A stretch of 64,000 nt of DNA. Origin: Larix kaempferi (taxonomy: Eukaryota; Streptophyta; Pinopsida; Pinales; Pinaceae). The position numbers and the translations under genes are program-made. Shown here piece by piece: positions 47,432 to 60,307 of the stretch (position 1 is the first letter of the stretch; every line of letters begins with the position of its first letter). The DNA lies in assembly GCA_027924585.1 (NCBI GenBank), contig BSBM01001383.1:1277001-1341000 (forward strand). The letters are read 5' to 3'. The notes beneath the pieces were generated by a model. The model saw only the letters and a program-made list of their open reading frames with translations, ran no database searches and was not told where the DNA came from.

Positions 47432-50400
47432 CTAGTCACTCCTTGAGTGTTCCTGAAATAGAGTTGGGTATGTTGCCTGCATACTACTCTCCAACTCCCA
47501 AGTTGCCTCTTCTGGTCTAAGTTGCTTCCATTGCACCTTGACTTTCCTAATGCTGCGATTCCGGAGAATAGTTTCCCTCCTTCCGAGGATACAATCCGGT
47601 TCCACTGGAAAATCTTCATCTTGTCCCACCTATACATCATTCCAGTTTACAACATGAGTAGTATCGTGCACATATTTCTTTAAAAATGATATATGAAAAA
47701 CATTATGTATTTCAAGTTAGGTGGTAAGGCCAGTTGGTATGCCACTGCTCCAACCTTAGATAATATTTCAAAAGGACCACAATACCTCGGTGCCAACTTG
47801 GCACAGCTCCCCAGTTTCAGTGAACTCTTTTTCGGTCTTACCTTGAAAAACACATGTTCACCCACCTGGAACTCTTTATGAGTTCTTTTTGAATCTGCTT
47901 GACTTTTCTTCCTATCTTGGGAAGCTTTTAAATGTCCTTGCACCTATTTCACAATTAGTTCTAATTCTTGCAATAATTCAGGCCCTAAAACAACTCTATT
48001 GACTGGATCATTCCACGAAACAGGGGTATTACATTTTCTACCATAAAGAATTTCAAAAGGACTAAGTCTAGCTGAAGCATGATAATGATTATTATAAGCA
48101 AATTCTGTTAAGTGCAGGTAATCTTGCCACTTACCTGGTTGATCCTTAACATACATTCTTAATAAATATTCTAACACTTGATTTACCCTTTCTATCTTCC
48201 CATCGGGTTGAGGGTGAAAAGCTATACTGAAATTTAAAGTTGTGTTCAATCCCTTAAACAGTGACCTCCAAAAGTTTCTTGTAAACTTTGAGTCACGATC
48301 TGAAATTATTACCTTTGGTATTCCATGCAGTCTAAAAATCTGTTTCATAAAAATCTCTGCAATGTCTAGTGCTTTATGTGTGGTCTTCATTGGTATGAAA
48401 TGTGCTGCCTTGTTGAGTTTGTCCACCACCACCATGATGGAATCCTGTTGTTTCTGATTTTTAGGCAATCTAGTAATGAACTCTATGCTGATCACTTCCC
48501 ATTTCCAGCTTGGTATTGGTAATGGTTGCAACAATCCAGCAGGATGTTGATGTTCAACCTTCACTTTTTGATAGTCCAAGCATTTTGCAATGTATTCTGC
48601 TACTTCATCTTTAATTCTGGGCCAATAGTATTCTTTTCTTAGCATAGTGATGGTCTTTTGATATCCTGGATGACCAGAATAGTGACTTTTATGCATCTCA
48701 TTTAATATCAGAAATTTTATTTCTAGTATATTTGGTACATACAATCTGTTTTTATACAGTAAGAGACCATTTTCCTTAATTCTATAATCTGCCATACAAT
48801 TTTCAAAACTGTTATTGGCTGTCCTTTCCTTCATTTTTCTATATTCTTCATCTGTTTCACCTTTTTCCAGAATCCGATCTTCCAAATCAGTTGAATAATT
48901 ACTAATTGCTGAAATGAAATTTAGTTTTGCCTTGCGACTCAAGGCATCTGCAACTTTGTTCTCCTTTCCTTTGATATGCTGAATTTCGAAATCATACTCA
49001 CTTAAGAATGTCAACCATCTAGCTTGTCTAGCGTTCAAGTTTGTCTGATCCAATAAATATTTTAGACCCATGTTATCTGTTAATAATGTAAACTTTATGC
49101 CAATAAGGTGATGACGCCACATTTTTAAGGCATGAATAACTGCTAATAACACTAAATCATATGTAGAGTAATTCTTTTCATGTACTTTCAGCTTTCTAGA
49201 TTCATATGCTATCGCATGCCCTCCTGTGTCAAGACTCCATCGAGTCCATTATTTCATGCGTCTGTACAAACTACAAAATCCCTGTTGGGGTCAGCTATCT
49301 TCAAGATAAGTGTTGTCGTCAATAGTTCCTCTAATTTCTTAAAACTCTCAGCACAATTCTGATCCCAAACAAATTTCTTCCCTTTCTTCTGCAAGGAAGT
49401 TATGGGGTTGGCAATTTTTGAGAAATTCTCTATAAAATTTCTATAATCACCCGTAATGCCCATAAATGATCTCACATCCGACACATCTTTTGGAACCGTC
49501 CAGCCATTAATGGCCCTTATTTTGTCGAGGTCAACCGAGATTCCCTCCACTGAAATTATATGTCCTAGATACTGAATTTTGTCTTTGTGAAAGTCACATT
49601 TACTAAATTTGGCATACAATTGATGATCTCTTAATGCTTGTAAGATAATCTGTAAATGTTCATCATGCTCTTCTTTGCTTTTTGAGTACACTAAAATATC
49701 GTCTATAAACACAACAACAGACTTGTCTAAGTACTTATGCAAAATATTATTCATCAAACACATAAATACAGCCGGAGCATTAGTTAAGCCAAATGGCATG
49801 ACTACGAACTCATAATGCCCATACTGAGTTCGGAAAGCTGTTTTGAAAATATCTTCATCTTTAACCCTTACTTGATGATACCCTGATCTTAGATCAATCT
49901 TCGAAAATACAGTTGCTCCTCGCAGCTGATCAAATAGATCATCTATGCGGGGCAACGGGTATATATTCTTGATCATCATCTTATTAAGCTGGCGATAATC
50001 TATGCACAGTCTTAATGTTCCATCTTTCTTCTTAACGAAGATGACAGGTGCTCCCCAAGGAGACACACTTGGTCTAATATACTTCTTGTCAATAAGTTCC
50101 TTCAACTGAGATTTTAATTCGTTTAACTCCAATATATTCATTCGGTACGGAGCTTTTGAATTTGGTACTGCTCCTGGTATTAACTCTATGGTAAAATCTA
50201 AATCTCTTTTGGGTGGTAATCCTAGAATATCCTCAGGAAATACATCTTTAAAATCCTTTAGGACAGGTATGTCTTCTAATTTCAGTTTGTCCTCTTTACC
50301 TATAACCTCATCATTTATCACGTTTACTGCAAACATTTGGCATTCCTTCCTAACTACTCTCTTAACTTGCATGGATGAAATTTGTCTAAGGGTTACCTTC

Positions 50401-51048
50401 CTTGGAATGCCTTTTATTTCTACAGTTTTCCCTTCATCATTTAAGCATGTAAAAAATTTTCCATGACAGTCTAGGATGACATGATGGGCTTCCAACTAGT
50501 CCATCCCAGTTATAATATCATACGAACCTAAAGGTAAGATATTCAACTTGATTTGTGTTTGCAAATGATTCATGGATAAAACACAGTTCTCTATAAAATC
50601 TGAAACTTTCCTCTTTGTTCCAGTTGCTAGTCTAACTAGCCATGATTTACTAAACTTTTTCAGTTTTCAATTTAAGACTTTCCATAACATTGGGTGATAT
50701 ATAACTTAAACTAGCACCTGAGTCAATTAAAACAGTAACAGGATGTTCATGTATCATACCTTCAATCTCTACCATGGATATTTGATGATTTGCTTGCCTA
50801 TTGTCAAGTGATGCATTAATTCCTGGCATCTCCCTTGCTACATCTCCAACAATAGGTTCAATCTGAATAGAGTTGATGTTGTTTGTCTTCTGCTTTCGTA
50901 AGGGACATGTTGATGCATAATGAGGGCCTTGACATTCAAAAAATTTAATATGTGTCTTTGGCTCACTGGTCTTGGCAGTATTAGATGCATTTTTCAGTGC
51001 TGTAGAATTCTACTGTGAATTATTTCTGGAATTATTTCCTTGGGAATT
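47432..51048 (-). pseudogene. Element D protease and pol
   Basis: Minus strand: knuckle remnant FECQGPHYASTC (first Cys lost), protease VLIDSGASLSYISP, then degenerate sequence to 50495. RT in frame from 50495: [37 protein letters not shown]. After a frameshift near 49240 come RNase H (AVIHALKMWRHHL, LLTDNMGLKYL) and integrase (49152-47944): HKSHYSGHPGYQKT, CLDYQ (second zinc Cys replaced by Tyr), ISIEFI (Glu in place of the first catalytic Asp), IISDRDSKF, ERVNQVLEYLLR. Then GPFEILSKVGAVAYQL and, after another frameshift, a chromodomain-like KVQWKQLRPEEATWE (47629-47432). Inactive. Confidence 0.9.
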
Positions 51049-52122
51049 TCAATTCTGAAAATTCTTCCCTTGGAATCCGGAATTCCCACTGAATCTGAAA
51101 TTTTTCTTCTTATGTTCAAAATTGTTGGGCTTATGATTTTTCCAATTAGACATACCCTCTCTCTTCCGATTTGTATCATAACAGAAGACTACCTTCCTCA
51201 TAGCCTCCTCTAATGTTTTAGGGATGCCATACTCAATTCTGTCTTTAATGCTAAAAGGTAAACAACTTAAGTACCTTTGAATTTTTTGTTTTTCTTCTAT
51301 GAAGTAGGGTACATATATCAGTAAGTTCAGAAACTTACTGTTCAATTCCTTCATGTTCATACCTCCCAACTTCAAATTGTAGAACTCTTTAGACTTTTAT
51401 TCGTAGTACTGTTCAGATAGATACTTTTTTTTGAAATATCATTTGAAAGCACTCCAGTTTACATCTTTATCCTTAATTCCCTTTACCCTTTTGACATCTT
51501 GCCACCAGATATCTGCTTTTCCAGTTAAGTTATATATGGCCATTTTTGCTTTTAAGAACTCTGAATAGTTGTAGATGTGGAAATATTTCTTCATCCCTAA
51601 CATCCAAGCTTCAGCTGTCTCACCTTTTTCAGTTTCTCCATTGAAAGTTGGAGGTCTTATCTTCTTGAATTCTCCAGAAATCTGCTCATATTCCTTATGA
51701 TTTTTCTTTCTTGGTTTGGAATCTTCTCCACTGCTGTCACTGGTGTAATTACGTTTCTTTTTGTGTTTTGCAATAGCATCTCCGGATGAGGTTGAGCTAT
51801 CTTTTACTTCATTGAATTTGATATTCTGATTTTTATCAGCGTGAGTCATGTCCTCAACTTTGGAAATGTCCTCATTGTTTTTCTCTTGTTCCTCTGTTTG
51901 GCTGTGTTCAAACAACACTTGATTCAGTTGTTCTTGTGCTTGCAGGATCCTTTCATTATCTAGTTTCACAGATCTTATTTATGCTTTTAAATCTTGAAAG
52001 GCATGTAACAGTTCCGTCGAACTGTTATTTATTTCCCCGTGACCTTCCTCCACATAGTGCTGTCCCGAATTGTGATTGTTTGGCTGAAATCTGTCACTTA
52101 AATGTTCAGCTGAGTTCTCCAT
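51049..52122 (-). pseudogene. Element D gag
   Basis: ATG at 52122 (minus): MENSAEHLSDRFQPN, then TAA after 46 codons. The frame continues through a Glu/Lys-rich region, ISGEFKKIRPPTFNGE, ETAEAWMLGMKKYFHIYNY and ADIWWQDVKRVKGIKD to TGA or TAA near 51439, then MNMKELNSKFLNLL and CYDTNRKREGMSNWKNH. It keeps the RPPTFNGE block that element C has deleted, and is therefore a useful reference for C. Confidence 0.87.
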
Positions 52123-52251
52123 ACTTGTAACTGAAAATAATTTCTGAAGATAACATAATAATTAAATTTTTAAGTTAGCAAAATTTTCTGCGATATGAAA
52201 ATTTTCTGTTGCGTGATTTGGACCTCATTCAGGCCTAGTGTTTGAATCTGT

Positions 52252-52263
52252 GCTCTGATACCA
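52252..52263 (-). other. Element D primer-binding site (tRNA-Met type)
   Basis: The minus strand reads TGGTATCAGAGC, two bases from the 5' LTR start at 52266. Confidence 0.9.
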
Positions 52264-52265
52264 CA

Positions 52266-55200
52266 TGTAACATCTTGAAATTTCATAAAAATTTAAAACT
52301 TTTGATAACAACATAAATTTGATAATAATAGTTGCGGAAATAAATTTTTTGAGATTGATAACAACATTAATTAAGATAATGATAATTGTGAAATAAATGT
52401 TATGATTATAACACCATTAGTTGTACAGTTGTTGTCCTGAGCATGCTTAATTTTTGTATTAACAGCATAATGATAATGACAGCTTGAACGTGTAATTAAT
52501 AAACATGAATATAATAATAATGTATGAAAAGATCGTAGTTAGATGCGACACTATTTTCTTTTGCAAAGTTGCTGACAGTTTGATTTTTAATGAAAGGGTG
52601 TCCTACGAGGTACCCTGGAGCTTACTTATCTATAACACTAAAGCATTTTGAATGTCCTATGTGTAGACGACAGGTAAGAGATTTCATGGTTGCGTAAAAA
52701 AAAACAAATTCCGTGTAATTTAAATTTCAAAAGTCGTAAATAAATAAAATGTTATAAATGCTAATGCGATCCACTGAAAGCAAGCAGGTATGGTTTCCAT
52801 TGTAATAGTTACTGTTTCAAATGTCATTTCACGATATCATAGTGTTTAGAACAGTACCGTCTAAGTTCGTCGTTATGCTTTCATCAAGGTTTATAGTGAG
52901 AAGATAAAACAAGCATACATAATCTTTGGTTAACTTTGTGTTAAGTCTAGTGTGTAAGGACTACATCCATTATGATTTAGTAATATTAAACTATGCATGA
53001 TAGTATATATTTATTGATTGGCACCAAAGAAACTATGTCAAAATATGACCATAGTTATCCTATTGTTTAAATATCTAAGTTCTAACAATTGTATTCAATT
53101 CTACAAAAAAAACCCAATGGACTATATCCCCTTTGATATAATGTTCTAAACTATATTATGAACTCGATGTTTTCGACATAAAACTTGGATGATAAAAAAA
53201 ATATGTATAAACCTTGAAGGGCCTTCCTATGTCATTCCATGACTCTAGGATATGATTTAAATTAGGACTATAAAGCAATGGATTGATAAAATTAATACGA
53301 TGGTCGTCGTGGTAGTAACCTAGTTTCCATACAAATTAGAATATTTGATTTGATACCAAGCTAAAGTTGCAATGTCATAAATTATGGTTGAAAAGTAACA
53401 TTGGAATTATAAACGCTGACATGCAATAACTACAAGCAGGTTGACAGTACTGGTTCATTACTGTGATACGATCGTCGAGCTGCAAAGAAGATTACCCTAT
53501 GGATTTGCATTGAAAGCTTGAAATGAAAGGAAGGTGATAAGGCTTGTTGTTGATCCACGTATGTCATACCATTGTAATGGTGGACGTTGAAACCGCCGTG
53601 TCATTGTTTTGAGTGAGCCTCCCTCCGAGTTGGACGTTCAGAAAACTATCCAACGTAATCCACTGTGGCATTCCATAAGCATGAAGTGATAGTGCATTGA
53701 ATGCAGGAGTTTGGTCGACCCAATGCAATATGCGTTGGCATAAACCTGATCGTTGATCATCGCTGATATGGATCGTCGGATCAAACCCTAATAATGGATT
53801 GAAGTTTTGGTTTATGAGATGGTAGTTGAGGGTTATCGTTCCCATTGTTCTCGGCCTGTGGCCGACAGGCTGCCAAAATTTTAGCTTAACTTGGTATGAA
53901 GTTCGACCTCGAGACATCTGGGCTTGAGAGGGTTATAGTTACTCTCCCTTATGCAACAGCGTCATTTGATAGACTGTGTAATTAGTTTTTCTACTATCAA
54001 GGTTGAAGTTCTAGAACTCGTCGATCTAAAATGAGTTGAAGTTTTTACCCTAGTGTAACTGGACCGAGGGTTTTCTTGTAACGTTTCCAGTGTGGAGTCT
54101 TTTAAAGAATCTGACGAAGGTGAAAAACTTGGGTAGTTTTCGCAACAAGGTAATGTTGCTTTGACAAACATCCTTCTCTGTAATGATTAGAAGTTTTTCT
54201 ATTCTCATTTTGAAAGGATATCAATCTTCTAGGTTTTTAACCTTCATTTTAAATGTTAGTTGCAGGTTAAGAAGTGTGTTCCGGGTGATGGTTTGGTAGC
54301 ATATGGCAAGATTTATAATTGGTAAGCTTCGGGTCTTCTCATAAACCCTCGTAGGTGCTCTGTAAGGTTGATGGGGTTTAAAGAATGGAGTTGCAGGTCC
54401 TGCCATGGCTCGTTACTGTTTGATGTTTGTTAACCTTAAAGCACCGTTGAGAAACAATGATAGTTGTTCTTGAATTGTACCTTTCGTTTATTTAAATGGT
54501 ACTTGGTTTCTGTAATAAAATGTCGATTGGAGTTATAGTTTGTCGATACTAAGTGTTTTGGGCTCTTCTCGTTGTTGAAAAACTTGGGATAACCCTGTGT
54601 GATGTTATTTGTAAAATGTTGTGAAATATCGTTGTGAGAAAACACGATTTCAATGGTTAAATTTTATAATGGAGTCATGGGCTCATTTTCTGTGTACATG
54701 ATACTTCTCTTCTCATACATGAAATAGTATGCTAAAATATTTGTGTAGATATTCGTGTTGTTTGACTTGATACTGTGGATTGATATCGTGTTTCTTTGAG
54801 CTAGACTAAGTTTTAATGATTTCATCGATGATAAGGATTCTGTAGAAATAAGTGTTGAAATGTCTTTCATTTTGAGAAATCAAAATATCAAACTGATAAC
54901 TTGTCAGACGGACCTGTAATGAATAATTTAAAGCCGTAGATTGAAATCATAGAGTTATGAGCTAGGGTTTGTGGACATTGTTGTAGGTACTAACTATGTA
55001 AGGTAAAATCGTGAATTAAAATATCTCTTGTCTTCCTATATTACAATAGGTCATAATCTTGTTGATGTTTATTTAAATAGAGATCAAACTTTTGAATAAA
55101 CGAATTGTAAAAAGGGTTTTGGTTTGAATACAAAATCATTTCGTAATGTAATTGTTTTTAGCTAGAGTTTAAGTACTCTGTTGAAGATAGAAACTATAAA

Positions 55201-56678
55201 ATGTATATTGTTCTGAGTAGTAGAGAATTCGATGAAAACAGAAAGGTCAAACCCTAAAAATGTGTTGGTTTGATTAACTACTGAAACAATAACTTACCAG
55301 CAGTAGAAAGTTCATACTATCTCTCTTAACTGTTTGAACTGTAAATTTATGAAAATAATAAAATAAGAAATGAAAAATAGTGTAAGTGTATGTGTATTGT
55401 GAAGACTGAAAAATGTAAAATGTCTATGTATTACTTTTGTTTGCAGCATGTAAAGAGTAATGATAATATTGTTTTTAATTTGATGCGATAGTATGAAATG
55501 AATTGTCTATTTTCATTTGAATACTACACCGACTAGAAGAAGGAACAAACTATAATATGTATACTCAGTGAAGAGAACAATACTTGTAAATTATGAAACA
55601 ATGCTATAGTTCAGAACCATTTTATACTGTAAATTTACTATTGGAAATATAGGGCAGAATAGTAAAACAAAAATCGATCACTATTCCATCTATTCGAATC
55701 AATGGCATTTGCCTATTCTCTAATCTATTTTTAATTTGCGTATCTCTACTAGAGTACGATGCTTCAAAACAACATGGGGAAAAATAGAGATATTGGTTTA
55801 TCCATTCACTTCAACATCAAACGTAAACATGCAGATTTTAAGCAAAACTAGGATTAGATTCTTTTCAGAAACGGATAAACAGAAAATACTAGTTAAACAT
55901 AACATAATTAATTACTAGGAATAAGTTAGAGAATTTGTAGAACCTGAGAAAAATATGTGGGACAACAAACAACTCAGGAAGACTGTTCCACCCAACCAAA
56001 CTCCTAAAAGCAGTCTAATACTATCTTAGGACCCCCGAGCCTGTTCACTAAACCACTAGGAGGAAGAAACTTCAGGAATTAGGATTTCTTCTTGTTGTAG
56101 CAGTAATCTTCTAAATCTTCAATAGGTAGCAATCCCAAAAGACTTGCTCCTACAACTCTGTTCTCTTCAATAATATGCAAAAACTTAGTTTTCAATCACC
56201 ACTAACCTCCCTTATTCGAATCTCTCTTGAAATCACCTAATTTACAAGAGGAAAACATTCTGCAGAAATGTTGATTAAGGGCTTTCTGCCCAATTCGAAT
56301 TTGCCTTTATAGGCTGCCTAGGCCTTTTTAGATGTTACTGTATCATTAAATGAGCTGCGTGCTCACTCCCCCCACCTGGGGGATAATTCCCTATTTAAGG
56401 GGAAGTTGTCCCATAACCAACAGTTAGTGGTGTGATGTAACTACTGCCATGTGTCCCATACCTTCCAAGAGCTTCCATTCCTCCTAGTGGGTCAGTGAAC
56501 ACTCATTCAACAGTCCTCCTGAGTGTTTGTCTCCTAATTAATTTATTTAAATAATAATATTCAGTAATTACATTCATCCATGATCAAAACTGATCATAAT
56601 TACAAAACTTGTAATTAAATTTAACATAAAGTATTTTTGCAAATAAATAATAATGTTCAGAACTTTGGGTAGGTGACA
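52266..56678 (-). repeat. Element D 5' LTR (complete)
   Basis: 4413 bp, TGTAACATCTTG...GTAGGTGACA. No recognisable coding content. It shares scattered blocks with element C LTRs (for example GGCCGACAGGC near 53867 and the final 350 bp). TATA box at 56304-56311. If transcription starts there, R plus U5 are about 4 kb. Confidence 0.9.
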
Positions 56679-57300
56679 TGGAGCTCATGACAAAGCTTAC
56701 AATCCTAGGTTTTCATTGGTTTTTTGAGTTAGAAGAGTGGCCAAGTATGGAAACACTGACATTTTTGGAGGGGTTGGGGGAAGAGGGGTGTGTGAAGCTG
56801 AATATCATATGGGGGTTGGAGCACACGACAAATCTCTAGAGGAATTGTGAGCAAGCGAATGTGTGAAGCTGAAGAGCGTACATGGGTTGGTGAAAGGGAC
56901 AAAGCTTCAAGACCTAAGTGTTAGTGGTTGGTCATTGGAGCTATTGTGGGAAGAGGGATGTGAGAAGCTAAAGAGCATCCCGCAGTTGGACCAATGGACA
57001 TAACTTAAACAACTAAGATTTTTTGAGTGGTCTAAGGTAGAAGAGTTGCCAAAGTATGGAAACATTGGTGTCTTGGATGTGTTGTGGGCAGAGGGATGCA
57101 TGAAGCTAAAGGGCAGATGGTGTTCAGTGCACTTGACAAAAGCTTCGGACGCTAATTGTTGGTTGATGCTTTGAGTTAGAAGGTGTTGAACATGCAAGTA
57201 TGTAGTTGAAAAAATTTGAGGTTTCTAGATGTCCCAAATTACAATGTCCAATGTCCAGTGTGGGAGTTGTGGACCAACGATGTAGATGATCAATGAATGT
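56679..57300 (+). pseudogene. LRR remnant of a conifer-type TIR-NBS-LRR resistance gene
   Basis: Plus-strand translation gives LRR units in shifting frames: MTKLTILGFHWFFELEEWPS then EEGCVKLNIIWGLEHTTNL (56687-56836). After a frameshift, ASECVKLKSVHGLVKGTKLQ, WEEGCEKLKSIPQLDQW and KVEELPKYGNIGVLDVLWAE followed by GCMKLKG (56842-57120). Then a tail-like EVSRCPKLQCP near 57215. The spacing of CxKLKS and ELPS-type words is that of gymnosperm TNL leucine-rich repeats. Several stops and at least two frameshifts make it non-functional. The left end coincides with the D LTR boundary, so D probably inserted into, or deleted part of, this gene. TIR and NB-ARC parts are not in the window. Confidence 0.75.
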
Positions 57301-58625
57301 GAATATGTCCTCATAGGGCATATGTTGTGAATATTTTGGGACCTCCTTCAACCTTCAATAAGATTAGATCTCTATAAAGTTTAGAATATTGGGTTTGGAA
57401 AAAACATGGACAATTTGAGTGGATCTAATGGTTAAGAATATGTATTTTCTCCTAATAAATCTTTAACAATCTATAATCCATTATCAAGAACAAGGATAAT
57501 TTTAATATCATCAAACAATAGTTAGAAGTGCTCATATATAGATTATTTTCTAATTTGATCGATTGATTACAAGGATGAACATTTGATTGCTATTTTTTTT
57601 CTTTTTCATTGTCATTTTCAATTATTTTTTCACTTTCTTATGCATAAGTATTTAAAGAGGAGAGGGGCATCATCTAAGTTTTTTATACAAGAACTTCAAT
57701 CACAATGAAATAATGATATCAACTTGTATTATGAGTATTGTTGCTAAATTTTTATTTTTTTATCTATTTGTTAGAGAAACATTACCTTCATTATCTAAAT
57801 GGTCGATTCTTCTTTTTAATTTGTTTAAAAGAAAATGAAATAATAATATTTTATGACTAAAAATTTAATTAACTAACAATTTTAGTTTTTTAAATATTTA
57901 ATAAAATAGGAAGAAAGAGATTGTTTTTTGTTATTTCTTAATCAAAATGAAAATAGTATTTGTATTTTACTAATTATAAATTTGTAGATTTTGGTAATTT
58001 TAATAATTTAAATCATTTATTTTAAAATTGAAAAATTAAATAACTATTTAAATATTTAATAGAATATGAAGAAAGAAATTATTTTTTTTTATTTTTTTTA
58101 ATAAAATAGAAAGAATATTAAATTATTGTTAACTATTTGTAAAAAACATTAATATAATCTTTGTATTTTACTAATTATAAATTTATAGATTTTCCCAATC
58201 ATTTAATGTTAATTTTCATAATTTAAATAGTACTATTCTAATATAAATATAGATATCAATGACAACAAATTTCGCTTCTTGAGAAACTATTGCATAAATC
58301 TTTATATGCAATGTGTACTTTTCAATGGATATTATTGGGATTCCTTTTCTCTAAAAAACCTAAATGCTTGTTCATATTTTTGTAATAGTGTTATATTTTA
58401 CTACTTTTTTAGTTCAATGCTCTTCAATTGCCTTGTTGGCAATGGCTTTTCAAGCTAAGCTCATAATGGATTATCCCAAGCAGTAGTGATATAAATATTA
58501 ATCTCAGCTGATTTGTAAACTTTGTACTCTATTTTACATTCATAAAAACAAAGCAGCCAAGCAAAGCGACCTCTCCTCATCTACCTCCACGTTGAATAAA
58601 TACAACCTTTATATTGAGAGCTACG
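57301..58625. other. AT-rich intergenic DNA, no gene recognised
   Basis: Very AT-rich with homopolymer T and A runs (57590-58200). No ORF above 75 codons with recognisable content and no LTR pair. It may be the 3' flank of the decayed resistance gene. Confidence 0.5.
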
Positions 58626-59223
58626 ACCACTCCTATTGTGTTGTAAGTTTGCATTTTATTGTGCTTTGTTGTGAACTATCTATATTGTCAGAAGATGTGT
58701 GAATCCTTGATGCGGTGAGATTCATTGATAACCAATTACTTTCCTTGGTTTATTAGTGATTTTCAGAATATTAATTCATATAGTGACAAGTCTGTTCGCC
58801 TTTACATGGTTGAGAAGCATGTAAAGTTTTTATTGTGGACTTGAAATCCTCAATGAGAAACAAGAAACATATATGGGTTTCCCACTGTATCTTCCATTCT
58901 TGAAGTAAGCATAATGAAGATTCACCACTCCTATTGCATTGTAAGTCTGCAATTTTATTGTGCTTTGTTGTGAACTATCTATATTGTCAGAAGACGTGTG
59001 AATCCTTGATGCGGTGAAAGTCATTGATAACCAGTTACTTTCCTTGGTTTATTGGTAATTTTCAGAAGACTAGTTCATGTAGTGACAGGTCTGTTCGCCT
59101 TTACATGGTTGAGAAGGATGTAAAGTTTTTATTGTGGACTTGAAATCCTCAATGAGAAGAAAGAAACATATTTGGGTTTCCCACTGTATCTTCCATTCTT
59201 GAAGCAAGCATAACGAAGATTCA
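58626..59223. repeat. Tandem duplication, two units of about 298 bp
   Basis: 58626-58923 and 58924-59223 are near-identical copies, both starting ACCACTCCTATTG and ending AGCATAA(T/C)GAAGATTCA. Differences are few and mostly single bases. No TG...CA ends or primer site, so they are not LTRs. Content unknown. Confidence 0.88.
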
Positions 59224-60302
59224 TTTACAACTTAGATTGTGGCACTATCAAGAGTTGGTCCATGAAAAAGTTCTATACCTATACTTGTATATGGAGATTC
59301 CTAAATTTATTGCTACAACACATGGCATGAAAGCAAACTTTTGTTCACAACTAGTTTGTGCAGTTTAGGAGCTATTATAATCATTGTTTTCATTGATATT
59401 ATTGCAGATATATTTTTTCAAATTGCTTATATATTCCAGATATAGTAATAATCTATAGTGTTGATATTACTACTACAGAGATTGTGAGAACAACATCCGG
59501 CAATGTACAGAGGGTACAACTATGGAGAATTCACCCACCTTTTCTTTACCCGGTGATTGAAGGGAAAGACTGTGTTGGACCATTTCAAGATACGTCACAA
59601 TGAATAGTGTTATCTAACTCTCTCTACTTGTGCTTTTAGCATCGATACATATACCTTTTAGTATTAAAGTGGGATATGAGACTATTAATTCTCAATATTC
59701 AGAATGAGTATTAGTGGGTTGTGAGACTGTTAATTCTCAATATTCAGAATGTAGCATTTTGAAACAAACAATTTATGTAGTTTGTAGAATTTTTCTTTCA
59801 TATTAATTAAATCTAGAATTTGCCTTTCATATTAATTAAATCTTTGAACAATTTATGAAGTGTATAGAATCTTCCTAGACAGATTTTCATTGAGGCTTTT
59901 GGTTTAATTAACTTTCATGTTTTCATAAGGTGAATTAGCATATGTTAATTCTTTATTAATTACAGGAAGTGTTTTGATAGAGTGAATTAGCTTACTTTAA
60001 AATAATTACAAGAATTTTTATAAGAATTAAACTACATGTTTTAAGTATCTTTTTTATATTAAACCTCTATCTTAAGTTTAATACTTTACTAGTTTATTTT
60101 TATGTTATTATAAATATTTTTATTTTCATGTTTGAGTAGATTTAATGACAAACCTCTATATCAAGTTTAATACTTTACAAGTTTATTTTAAATGTTATTA
60201 AAAATATCTTTATTTTCATGTTTGAGTAGATTTAATGACAAACCTCTATAATAAGTTTAATGTTAAGATTGTTATAAATAAATTTATAACATAGTACAAT
60301 TA
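59224..60302. repeat. AT-rich DNA with small tandem duplications
   Basis: No gene is visible. Three local duplications: about 47 bp (59659-59705 and 59706-59750, both ending ATTCTCAATATTCAGAATG); a 21 bp word TTTCATATTAATTAAATCT at about 59798 and 59825; and an 89 bp unit at 60061-60149 repeated at 60150-60239 with a partial third copy to about 60262. Confidence 0.75.
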
Positions 60303-60307
60303 ATGGT

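Larger units (their letters stand above)
45137..56678 (-). mobile_element. Element D: chromodomain Ty3-gypsy related to C, left LTR truncated
   Basis: Right LTR 52266-56678 (TGTAACATCTTG...GGTGACA), Met-type primer site, gag-pol on the minus strand, purine tract at 47392-47405, and a left LTR that starts only at the point corresponding to 54423 of the right one. Proteins closely resemble those of element C (same RT and integrase motifs) and LTR sequence is related, so C and D are subfamilies of one lineage. With the left end lost, no target duplication can be shown. On the right it abuts the LRR remnant. Confidence 0.88.

Noticed and set aside
58626-59223. The 298 bp duplicates as LTRs of a TRIM element
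   Set aside because: Copies abut directly, with no internal region, no TG...CA ends and no primer site.
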